From: Burkholderia sp. Bp9143
GTDB taxonomy: Bacteria; Pseudomonadota; Gammaproteobacteria; Burkholderiales; Burkholderiaceae
DNA length: 52,188 bases
Direction of reading: 5' to 3'
NCBI RefSeq assembly: GCF_003853645.1
Contig: NZ_QTPO01000059.1
Span: 1-52,188 of the forward strand
Shown: in pieces, positions 8,457 through 17,500 of the stretch
How the letters are laid out: every line of letters begins with the position of its first letter
Position numbering within the stretch: position 1 is the first letter of the stretch
Program-made: the position numbers and the translations under genes
The notes under the pieces: generated by a model
Database searches by the model: none
Told to the model about the DNA's origin: nothing
What the model saw: the letters and a program-made list of their open reading frames with translations, nothing else

Positions 8457-10814
8457 ATGATTATCAGTCCGCCTCTCCTGCTGCCCGTTCCTACTTCCAA
8501 CGATCGATCGAAAGACGATCTGTTGATGGACGAACTCGACAAGATGACCGATAGCGGTGGCATCTATCCGATCGCGTTCGATCGCCGCTGGCATACAGGG
8601 GTGCATCTCGTTCCGTCGAATAACCGCTCGCTGCCAGTGCGAGCCATCGCGGACGGGGAGGTTGCGGCCTACGGGGTGTACCAGAGGCCAGTAGCCGACG
8701 TGTTCGACGACAAGAACACCAATGCTGGGTTCCTGCTGCTCAAGCACACCACCGAGACAGGCGAAAGCCGCAAGTTGACGTTCTACTCGCTGTACATGCA
8801 CCTGCTTGATCTCGACGGCATGACGACCGACGGTATCCAGCCGCCACCGGTCAATGAGCCTCACAGCATGCCCGACTGGCTCCGGCATTCAACCGGCGCG
8901 GCTGTTTCGGGTGGCGGCAAGAAGGTGCGACGCAAGGATATCCTCGGATATACGGGGCGGTGTCAGGACAAACGGCAGCTGCACTTCGAGATCTTCATGG
9001 CGCCCAGCGATTTCGATGCCTGGTTTGGCGCGACACAACTTGGGCACCAGCAGGTCGAGACCCCGCAGGGGAGCGACTGCTGGGGTCATAGTTATTACGT
9101 GATTCCTGCGAACCAGACTTTCCGTGCGCAGCCTCGCAACGTTGACGCGCACCACAAGCTGCATGGGATCGAATTTCTTCCTAAGCAAGAAGGCCAGAAT
9201 GAACGTCCCTTGTATGTTGAGGTGTATTTCCATAAGGGAGACAAATTCACTAACGTCTGGAGCGTCGCGGCGGACGGTAGCAGGACGCTCCTCACTCCCG
9301 AACCGGTCCGCGAGCCGGAATTCGAATACGAAATGTACAAGCGGGCGAGTGCGTTGTACTCGGCTTGTGCTAGCGACGGCTATGAGATGTTGCGGTTCGG
9401 CCGGATTCTGAGCCGCCCCGAAACGTTGTCGCCCGTTCCGGCCGAGGAAACATCGGCAATCACGAATCCGCGCGAGACATGGTATTGCATCCCGTTCGCT
9501 AGTGGAAAGCAGGGCTATATCGACATCAGCAAGCCGAGCATCAAGAAGCTGTCCGACGCGGATTTCCCCTTCTTTATGGGGTGGCGGAAGATCCAGGCGC
9601 AGTCCGCGCCGGTTGATCAGAACGGGCTCTGGGACCTCGATAAGCTCAAAGCGCTGGTCCGCGCTTCGATCGGGAATGTCGAGGCCGCAGGGAGCGGCGC
9701 GGCGGCGGTAGAGCAAACCGCACAACAGAAAAACGAGTCCATGCGGCATTACCTCAGCGATCCGGACCACAAGGCGGTACAGCAGTTGTTGCATGGCTTT
9801 ATCTGCGAAGCACCCAGCGAGTGGGATAGTGCCAGTTTAGATCCTCGCTATCGAAACCTGTTGGACGAAGGGGAGCATTTCGAGGGAAACCAGAACGCGT
9901 ACAACAAGTTTTTGGAGTTTGTCAAAAAGCTTCAATTTTGGGATAAGACAGGCTTGCCAGCAGGCGGAACGGTGTGGTTTTTCCATCCGCTTGCGTTTAT
10001 CCGGCATTTCAGGAAGTGTGGGTGGTTGGACATGCGAGAGCTGGCACAAACGGTTCCTGCCGACCAACATCGAACAATTACAACAGTCTCGCGCCTGTTC
10101 GTGAGCGAACTTCGAGATCGCCACCATCGACTCATGCGGCCGGCGAATCTATATCCCGCCTTGCCCGACACCATGCGTAAGTACGGAATTAATACACCCC
10201 TGCGGATGGCTCATTGGTTTGGGCAAACGTTTCGGGAGACCGGCTTGTTCTCGTATATGCGCGAGCTTGGAGGAGAACCTTATCTGACAAACTATTATGA
10301 GGGGCGTTGTAACGCCCCTGTGCATCGACTAATAAACGGGTCAATGAAGGTATTGAGCCCACTCGGAAATTGCAATGCGGGGGATGGCGTTCGTTTTTCT
10401 GGAAAAGGGATGATTCAGCTGACGGGTGGCGATAATTACCGCACCTATCAAAAGTATCACGGCGGGAGAAATTTTACAGTCGACCCTGGGCCTGAAAACA
10501 TAATTAATGACCCTCGCGACGCATGCGATGCTGGCGGGTACTATTGGGCGAGCAAACAAAGGTATCGCAAAGACCCAATAACAAACCGACTCGTGCCGCT
10601 TGGATCTCTGGGTGTTAATTATTGGGCTGATAGGGTTGAGCTTTCAAGTTTTGATAACGTCGTTCAAATTAACGGAGCTGTCGACGACGTTACGAGATGC
10701 GTCAACTCTGCGCTTGACGGACGAGATGATAGAAGGGAGTATTTCAAAAATGCATACGCTTATCTTTCGGATTTATCTGCATTTCCTCATGGATATAAAG
10801 TTCTTCCTGACTAG
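8457..10814 (+). CDS. VgrG-linked cell-wall hydrolase effector (M23-like plus GH19-like domains)
   Basis: A 785-residue protein. Residues 40-185 resemble an M23/LytM endopeptidase: HTGVH at 46-50 stands where HxxxD is expected, YMHL contains the conserved His115, and QLHFEIF at 174-180 stands where HxHFE is expected. The metal Asp is therefore His and the first His of HxH is Gln. Residues 342-358 may be a small SH3-like segment. Residues 580-690 match the GH19 chitinase/lysozyme fold: AHWFGQTFRETGLF with candidate catalytic Glu594, then GDGVRFSGKGMIQLTG (642-657). A role as an antibacterial peptidoglycan-cleaving T6SS effector is inferred from position and domains. The 3' third is visibly poorer in G/C than the vgrG side. 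Confidence 0.85.
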   Translation: MIISPPLLLPVPTSNDRSKDDLLMDELDKMTDSGGIYPIAFDRRWHTGVHLVPSNNRSLPVRAIADGEVAAYGVYQRPVADVFDDKNTNAGFLLLKHTTETGESRKLTFYSLYMHLLDLDGMTTDGIQPPPVNEPHSMPDWLRHSTGAAVSGGGKKVRRKDILGYTGRCQDKRQLHFEIFMAPSDFDAWFGATQLGHQQVETPQGSDCWGHSYYVIPANQTFRAQPRNVDAHHKLHGIEFLPKQEGQNERPLYVEVYFHKGDKFTNVWSVAADGSRTLLTPEPVREPEFEYEMYKRASALYSACASDGYEMLRFGRILSRPETLSPVPAEETSAITNPRETWYCIPFASGKQGYIDISKPSIKKLSDADFPFFMGWRKIQAQSAPVDQNGLWDLDKLKALVRASIGNVEAAGSGAAAVEQTAQQKNESMRHYLSDPDHKAVQQLLHGFICEAPSEWDSASLDPRYRNLLDEGEHFEGNQNAYNKFLEFVKKLQFWDKTGLPAGGTVWFFHPLAFIRHFRKCGWLDMRELAQTVPADQHRTITTVSRLFVSELRDRHHRLMRPANLYPALPDTMRKYGINTPLRMAHWFGQTFRETGLFSYMRELGGEPYLTNYYEGRCNAPVHRLINGSMKVLSPLGNCNAGDGVRFSGKGMIQLTGGDNYRTYQKYHGGRNFTVDPGPENIINDPRDACDAGGYYWASKQRYRKDPITNRLVPLGSLGVNYWADRVELSSFDNVVQINGAVDDVTRCVNSALDGRDDRREYFKNAYAYLSDLSAFPHGYKVLPD

Positions 10815-11370
10815 ATCGTACGCGTTGCGTGTCTTGGGTGGCAGTCTGCTGCTGTGCTTTGCAACGGGTGCGTCGGCAGTATCCCAATGTGGTTTCACAC
10901 TGCCAGATATGGCGGGCGCGATTGTGTTGGAAAGCGGTGGTGACTGCTCTATGGTCGCACAAAATATTACCAATCCGGCCGGCTTGAATTACCTTACGTT
11001 GCTCAGCTCGAGCGTAGCAGATGTGCTTTCCGATAACACGTTCTTTATTAATGAAGGTGGAAAGCAATATTTTGTGAATGAGGATGTTGATGACTCGAAT
11101 GTCACAATTAAAGCGATCAAGCAGTATCAGGCAACACCTATCCACTTTAATGGAATGGGTGGCTTCGAGGAGCGAGCTGATTTCTTCGTTCAAGTCCTCC
11201 CCAAGGCGCAATGGAAAGATACTGCACCGTACTCTGGTAGAGTTTCATGTCTTATTGACGTAATCGGAGACGAATCCCGGTCCCTCAAATCTCGGTTTTG
11301 CACTCCAAACACCGCCCTGGGAAAAAAGGAATTGAACGACTACAGATCATTTCTTCGCGGGATCAAATAA
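10750..11370 (+). CDS. Exported small protein, probable immunity protein for the upstream effector
   Basis: A 206-residue protein of unknown family. An AAGGGAG Shine-Dalgarno (10733-10739) lies 10 bases before ATG 10750; ATG 10789 is an alternative. Either gives the same signal peptide: a basic region, the core VLGGSLLLCF, and an ASA cleavage site before VSQCGF. The mature part has several cysteines (QCGF, GDCS, SCLI, RFCT), consistent with disulfides in the periplasm. It overlaps the effector end by 65 bases in another frame. Signal peptide, tight linkage and shared low G/C support a periplasmic immunity role against the wall hydrolase; this is inference, with no sequence match recognised. 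Confidence 0.6.
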   Translation: MHTLIFRIYLHFLMDIKFFLTRSYALRVLGGSLLLCFATGASAVSQCGFTLPDMAGAIVLESGGDCSMVAQNITNPAGLNYLTLLSSSVADVLSDNTFFINEGGKQYFVNEDVDDSNVTIKAIKQYQATPIHFNGMGGFEERADFFVQVLPKAQWKDTAPYSGRVSCLIDVIGDESRSLKSRFCTPNTALGKKELNDYRSFLRGIK

Positions 11371-11460
11371 GTGGCGGTCGAACGCGCCCATTCGCTTGCA
11401 AAGGTAGTGGAATGCTTAGGTTGCCTATCCATTGAATTTGAATATTTTGGATGACGTCGG

Positions 11461-12876
11461 ATGAGGAAAGGCTGGATGCAGTGTCAGTGTTTTTTCTGGC
11501 TAACCGTTCTGTTAGCGATTGCGTTTGGCGAAAGCGTCCAGGCCCAGATTACTTTCGACGGAACCAGTCTGCTGGATGCGGTTTACGAGGCGAATTACCC
11601 GGGTGATTTGCCGGAGGCGGTATGTTCGACCGCGTCTGGCGACGACGATCGTATATTTCTCGCTGACCCGCGAAACATAGAAGACGAGGCTCCGACCTAT
11701 CTCGATAAGAAGACGGGACTAATCGGCCTAGCTGCGTCCAAACGCCATCTCACAGCCGCAGTTTATGACGGCATCGTCCGGGGGCCAGGACACACTTTTC
11801 TGGCAGCTAGGAGGGGATGCGTGGGCCTTTTGGCCCGAGACGGCAAAGTGTTGATTCCGTTTTCCAACAACTCGCTCTCTGTCAGTGAGTTTGCAGAGAC
11901 CGGAAATCCGCGCTCCAAGAGCACGGTGTTGGAAGCCCTGCGTCCAGAGGGCCGTTACCTGTTCAAAATCGATCTGGTCGGTGACCGGCTTGTGAAGTCG
12001 GAGGGGCCGTTCGTGTCCGTCGTGAACGTCGAAGTGCCCAGGCACTCGGGAGAAGCCCAACAATATGCGGCGGTCTCGGACAAATACGAAGGTCATGTTG
12101 GCCTTCTCGATCAAGATTTGAACTATGTTCTGCCAGTCAAATATGAACGCATCCGCCAACTTCAATTCGCCGATGGGAAGAAGTATTGGGTCGGCGCAAC
12201 TGATCGCGTTCAGATCCCGCCCAAAGGTCCAAACGAAAGGATCGATGATCTGTGGTCTGTCCATTTCTTTGACGCGAAAGGGACACCGATTCGCACGATG
12301 CGCGTTTACGCCCTGCGGGGGCTGGAATGGCTTGGGGTCCAATATGGCTTCGTTGGCTTACAGGAGGACCACACGTGCGCCTATGTAGACAGCAGCCTGG
12401 ATACCTTTGAGATTGGAAAATCGTTTAAGGACAAGTGCGTGACCGGCGATCAACACTACCGAGTATTCATCACGCGCCCCAACAACCCGGAGAGCGCAAT
12501 CTGGACGCTTGGCCCGGCGCAAGAAACATCAAACGACACTCTTCCCGCATGGAAGCAGGATAAGCTGAATATGGCCGCATTCGCCGAAGGTCTCTTTGTT
12601 TGGCGAAAGACCTACGAGGGAAATTTCTCGCAAGCTGACCTGAACTACAACGATGAATTCGTTTTGCTAAGGCGTGCCGACGGCAAAGCGTTCAAACTCG
12701 TGGATCGCTTTGGCCGTGATACCGGCGAGACCTATGAATCCGGCGAGTTAATCTGCAATGAGATCTTTGTGCACAAGGGCAATCACACTTTCCGCACTCA
12801 AGGCTGGGATATGACCACGAATGGTTCGGTCGTGGCCGCTGATGACGAGCAACTTGGATACTGCCTAAGGCTTTAG
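11461..12876 (+). CDS. Exported WG-repeat-like protein in the effector cassette
   Basis: A 471-residue protein with a signal peptide (core FFWLTVLLAIAFG, cleavage near SVQA before QITFDG). Two stretches look like WG beta-repeats: YDGIVRGPGHTFLAARRGCV... around residues 102-132 and YEGHVGLLDQDLNYVLPVKY around 206-226. No enzyme motif is visible. It stands alone, 90 bases after the probable immunity gene and 40 bases before the PAAR gene, and also has lower G/C than the core T6SS genes. Possible roles are a second immunity protein, a periplasmic adaptor, or an unrelated passenger; the sequence does not decide between them. Confidence 0.55.
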   Translation: MRKGWMQCQCFFWLTVLLAIAFGESVQAQITFDGTSLLDAVYEANYPGDLPEAVCSTASGDDDRIFLADPRNIEDEAPTYLDKKTGLIGLAASKRHLTAAVYDGIVRGPGHTFLAARRGCVGLLARDGKVLIPFSNNSLSVSEFAETGNPRSKSTVLEALRPEGRYLFKIDLVGDRLVKSEGPFVSVVNVEVPRHSGEAQQYAAVSDKYEGHVGLLDQDLNYVLPVKYERIRQLQFADGKKYWVGATDRVQIPPKGPNERIDDLWSVHFFDAKGTPIRTMRVYALRGLEWLGVQYGFVGLQEDHTCAYVDSSLDTFEIGKSFKDKCVTGDQHYRVFITRPNNPESAIWTLGPAQETSNDTLPAWKQDKLNMAAFAEGLFVWRKTYEGNFSQADLNYNDEFVLLRRADGKAFKLVDRFGRDTGETYESGELICNEIFVHKGNHTFRTQGWDMTTNGSVVAADDEQLGYCLRL

Positions 12877-12916
12877 CCTTGATTTGCAATCGAATTTTCA
12901 AGATTTCTGAATTGAA

Positions 12917-13180
12917 ATGACACACTCTCCCATACGCAAGGATGATGAACTGGAGCACGGCGGCCGGGTGACGGGCGGTTCTTCGACTATGGAATTCGTG
13001 GGCCGACCGCTGGCCCGCAAGGGCGATGCCGCGCTCTGTGACCGGCACGGCGAAACCGTCATCGATGAGGGCGACGAATCGTTTCCTGACCAGGACGGCA
13101 GGCCCGTGGCGATGCATCTGCATCGTTGTGCGTGCGGCTGTCGGCTGATTTCGTCGTTGCAGAACGTGCACATCGGCTGA
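12917..13180 (+). CDS. PAAR-domain T6SS spike-tip protein
   Basis: An 87-residue PAAR protein that caps the VgrG trimer. The pattern GRPLARKGDAALC, then HGETVIDEGDESF, then the C-terminal HRCACGCRLISS with its cysteines and histidines (probable zinc ligands at the tip) is typical. No extension domain is fused, so any effector would bind non-covalently. The next gene starts 2 bases after the stop, so it belongs to the downstream tssM transcript. Confidence 0.85.
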   Translation: MTHSPIRKDDELEHGGRVTGGSSTMEFVGRPLARKGDAALCDRHGETVIDEGDESFPDQDGRPVAMHLHRCACGCRLISSLQNVHIG

Positions 13181-13182
13181 AC

Positions 13183-14532
13183 ATGCCCGTTGAACTCTCG
13201 CCAGCGGGTCTTCCATCAGCGTATCCGGCGCACGGGCCGCGCTTCTGGCCGTGGCTACTCGGCTGGCTATTGTGCTGCGGGCTCGGCGCGGCGGCGGTGC
13301 TGTTGCTGTGGCCAGCGGGCACGCCGGCGCGCGGCACGCGGTTCTGGCTGTGCCTGTTCGGCATCCCGAACGCCGTATTTTTCGCAGCGCTGGCCATCGC
13401 GCGGACGATCTACGAGGCGGACTACCTCCACGCGCTGTTCCGTAACAGGCATCGCGCAGCCTGGCTCCGCGACCGCATCCTTACGGCGCAGCGGCCGCTG
13501 CAGGTGCTCGGCGCCGGCTACTGTCTGCCATTGGGCGACAAGCCGTTCGGTGAGGTACTCGCCGGGAAGACGTCACTACTGGAGGCGCGCGTGCCTCGTA
13601 GCGGCACCGGTCGTGTGGTGCACAACCGTTTTGCCGATGACGCGCCCATGCTCCGCGAAGACCCGGATGCGCCCGCTCTATTTGATGCCGAGCTGCCAGA
13701 GGGGCACGACGCCGGGCATGTCGAGGCGTTCGCGCCGGTCGAAGCACCAGATCCGCTTGCGCCTGTACCACCCGCCGTGCGCATGATTGCGCAGGCGCTG
13801 GCACCTCTCGTGGAAAGCCTGCTCGCGCTGACGCAGTACGGCGTGAAGTACGCGCCTGCGGTGCGCATACTGACGGCCCCCGAAACGGCCAGTGTGCGTG
13901 TCGAGCAGGTCGGGCTGGCGCTGCAATGGGTTGGCCTGCCGAACCTAGAGTGCTTTGCCGTGCCGGCCACAGACGGTCTGATGGTGGCAGATGCCTGGCT
14001 GGACGCCGGCGAACAGCGACCGTTGCTGATCATCGCCGCGGAATGGCATGACGCGCCACCGCCGGGCAGTACTGAGGGCGCGGTCGCCGTGCTGCTCGGC
14101 CCGGGCGTGTTCCAGTTGCCCGAAGCGATAAGCGTGCTCGGCCTGCTGCACCGTCCGGTCATCGACGAGCTTGACGCGCTGGATGCGGTGTTGGCGAACA
14201 GCGTGCTGTGGGGCAAAACCGCTTCCGTCAGCGTCGCGACGGCGTGGATCAGCGGCCTGGACGGATCGAACGATACAAAACTGCTCGCGGCGTTGCGTAC
14301 CGCCGGCCTCGCGGGCATCGCGAAACCGGAAGCCCAGCGCCGGCCCGACTCTCTCATCGGGCACGCTGGCGCAGCCGGTGGATGGTTGTCGGTTGCCGCA
14401 GCGCTCGAGGCGGCCGCCGGACCGCAACTGATCCTCCATGCACCGTCGTCAACGTCGATCGCGCAGAGCGCGATCCTGCACGTCAACGAACAAATGAATT
14501 ACGAAGAACCTGATGATGAACGCTCGCAATAA
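13183..14532 (+). CDS. T6SS-associated membrane protein of unknown function
   Basis: 449 residues; family not recognised. The N-terminus has two membrane segments (about residues 17-40, WPWLLGWLLCCGLGAAAVLL, and about 52-72), followed by a large Ala/Pro-rich soluble domain with no catalytic motif I can name. ATG 13183 is chosen because the frame opens 57 bases earlier inside the PAAR gene. The 3' end overlaps tssM by 20 bases, so it is co-expressed with tssM and may act with the membrane complex or as an effector-loading factor. Function is unassigned. Confidence 0.7.
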   Translation: MPVELSPAGLPSAYPAHGPRFWPWLLGWLLCCGLGAAAVLLLWPAGTPARGTRFWLCLFGIPNAVFFAALAIARTIYEADYLHALFRNRHRAAWLRDRILTAQRPLQVLGAGYCLPLGDKPFGEVLAGKTSLLEARVPRSGTGRVVHNRFADDAPMLREDPDAPALFDAELPEGHDAGHVEAFAPVEAPDPLAPVPPAVRMIAQALAPLVESLLALTQYGVKYAPAVRILTAPETASVRVEQVGLALQWVGLPNLECFAVPATDGLMVADAWLDAGEQRPLLIIAAEWHDAPPPGSTEGAVAVLLGPGVFQLPEAISVLGLLHRPVIDELDALDAVLANSVLWGKTASVSVATAWISGLDGSNDTKLLAALRTAGLAGIAKPEAQRRPDSLIGHAGAAGGWLSVAAALEAAAGPQLILHAPSSTSIAQSAILHVNEQMNYEEPDDERSQ

Positions 14533-17500
14533 CATGCAGATTCTCGGGACGGCCGAGGCTGCGTCGACCGAAACGAACCGGCTGCTCGCCTGGGGACCCA
14601 TATTTCTGGCACTGATCCTGGCCGGAATCGCGTTCGCACTGGTGTGGTTCAAGGGTGACCTGTTTGGCGTGCTCACGCGCGAGGCGAAGCTCGGCGCGTC
14701 GGTCTGGATTTTCCTGGCGCTCGTGGCGGTGCTTCTGCTGCACGTCGGGCTGCTGTTCGGTGGCGCATACCGCCTCGTTGGGAGGGTGTTTCGCGCCGAA
14801 GTCGGCGATCGGGGCGCCGCGGTAAAGCAGACGAGAACGCTCAAGTGCGACGCTCGCCTGCAGACCCTCTGTGATGAACTGCGCGCCACGCGCGGCTGGT
14901 GGTGGCGTTATCGAACGCGTTGGCTGCTTTTGAACGGCACGGACGCTCTGATCGAAGATGTCGCGCCCGGCCTGAAGCGCGCGGGTGTAATGCCCGTTGC
15001 CGAAGCGATCCTTGTGCATGCCGCACCGGATGGCATCGATGTCGGAGAATGGCGCCGCCAGATCCGGCAGCTACGCCGCCGACGTCCCGTCGACAGCGTC
15101 GTCCATGTCACTGATGCAAATGCACGCGAGACCGAACTGCCGCGCGCACTGGCCACACTTGCGACGGATCTCGGCTGGGCTGCGCCCGTCACGCTCCTGC
15201 ACGCGGTGCCGGCCAAGGGCGGCCACCCCGAGACGTTCGAGGCAATCGGCGCGTTCCCTGGTCCGTCGCTCCGCGGTGCACAACCGGCTTCGACCTTGCG
15301 CGAGCAGCTCGCCACGATTGGGCGGTTCACTGCGGACGCTGGCGTGCGGCTCTGCGTCACGCCCACACGGGTCACCTATCTGGCCCAGATCTCCCAGTAC
15401 ATTGACGAACAGCGCGAGAGCATCATCTCGGGCTGGAATGCGCTATTCGCCTCGCACTGGCATCGATCCCCGCTGACCGGCGTAATGTTCGCACCTGTCT
15501 TCGAGACTTCCGTCGCTGTGCCGATGCCCGTTCCGGTGGTACCGATCGCGCTAGCCCGGGCAGAAGCGGCGGCAGTCGAGCAACCGGTAGTGTTCCAGAA
15601 TCAGCCGGCCGCTCTGCTGCCCGCGTGGCGAACAATCGCGCTCCGGCGCGGTACCGGCCGGCGGGTCGGTTTCTACTGGCCCAATGTGCTGGCCTGGTTC
15701 GTAACCGTCGCTGCGGTCGCGTCGTGCGTGTGGATGACCGGTTCGTTCATCGGCAACCAGCGGCTGGTGCGCGAAGCGCGCGCGACGGCGAACGGCGCGG
15801 TCGAGGCCCGGCCGCAGACTGCAGCGGCCTGGCGCGCGCAACTCGCGTTGCAGCAGTTGATCGAAAAGCTTGAGTATCGCCAGCAGCACGGCGCACCGTG
15901 GTATCTGCGCGGCGGCCTGTCGCGCAACGACGATGTGCTCGCCGGTCTCTGGCTGCCATACCGGATCGCCGCGACCCGCAACCTGCAGACGCCCGTCGTG
16001 CAGACGATTGGCGACTTGCTCAAGGCAGCAGGACAGACGCGCGCCGATAGCCTCGAGTCGCAGGACACGCGCAGCGGCACCTACAACACGCTCAAGACGT
16101 ACCTGATGCTCGGCGATCCGTCGCGTGCCGAATCCGCGTTCCTCAAACGCATGCTGGTGTCCCTGTGGCCGCGCCCGGTCGAAATGCCCCTGGGCGAGCG
16201 CGATGACACCGGCCAGCGGTTGGCGCGATTTTATGCCGAACACCTCAAGGCGCATCCTGAATGGCGCATCGCGACGAACGACGGTCTCGTGACGTCGACC
16301 CGCAATATGCTGGTTACGCAAATGGGGCTCGCGTCAGCCGACGACACGGTCTATCAGGGCATCATCGAAGAGGCGAAAGGCAAGTACGCCGACGCGTCGC
16401 TTGAAACGTTGCTCGCCGGCGCGGATGCTCGTGGTCTGTTCCTGACCTCGCAGACCGTGCCCGGCATATACACGCGTGCCGCGTGGGACGGAATGATCGC
16501 CACAGCGATCGACAAGGCTGCAAGCGAGCGGCGCACGAGCGGCGACTGGGTGCTGACCGGCGCCCAGCCGGCGCAAACCATCGGCAACACGCTGTCGCAG
16601 GGAGCGATCAGAACCGCGGCCGTGATCGACGAAAAGCATGCGGCCGAGGACCTGAGACAGCGCCTGACAGCGCGGTACTTCGCCGAGTACACGGCGGCGT
16701 GGCAGGGCATGCTCAACAGCGTCCGCTGGCAGCCGGCAGCGAACCTGAACGGCGCGATCGAACAACTGACGCGTCTCGCCGACGCGCAGACGTCGCCACT
16801 CATCGCACTGATGAAGGCGGTTCAATACCAGGCACAGGCAGGACGGCCGTCGCAGGCCCTGACTGACACGCTGGTGCGCAAGGCGCAGAGCCTGATCGGT
16901 AGCGACGATCAAACGGTCGCACCGGTCGTCAACCCGCTCGACAAGCCATTCGGCCCGCTTCTTGCGCTGATGGGCGACGCTGGTGCCGTACCGGCTGCCG
17001 GCGGCAAAGGCAACGCGGCGGCCAACATCGCGCTGAACGGCGTGAGTCTGTCGCGGTACCTGACCGCAGTCACGACGATGCGCCTGAAGCTGCAGCAGAT
17101 CGCAGGCAGTCCTGACGCGCAGGCGATGGCGCGCTCGCTCGCGCAGGCGGTGTTCCAAGGCAAGCTCTCTGAGCTGTCACAGGCACGCGACGACGCGGCG
17201 CTGACAGCCGCGAGCCTCGGCACGGCGTGGTCCGGTTTCGGCGATGCGGTGTTCGCGCAACCGCTCGAGGCCGCTTGGCAGACGATCCTGCAGCCGGCTG
17301 CGGCGAGCCTGAACGAGGCGTGGCGGGCGAGCGTAGCGGCGCCTTTCAACGCGGCGATGAGCGGCAGGTATCCGTTCTTCGACACGAATGCCGATGCGTC
17401 ATTTGCCGAACTCGGGCGCTATGTGCGGCCCGACACCGGCCTGATCGCACGCTTCGTTACCACGCAGCTCGCCGGCGTGCTGAAGCTCGAGGGAGATCAC

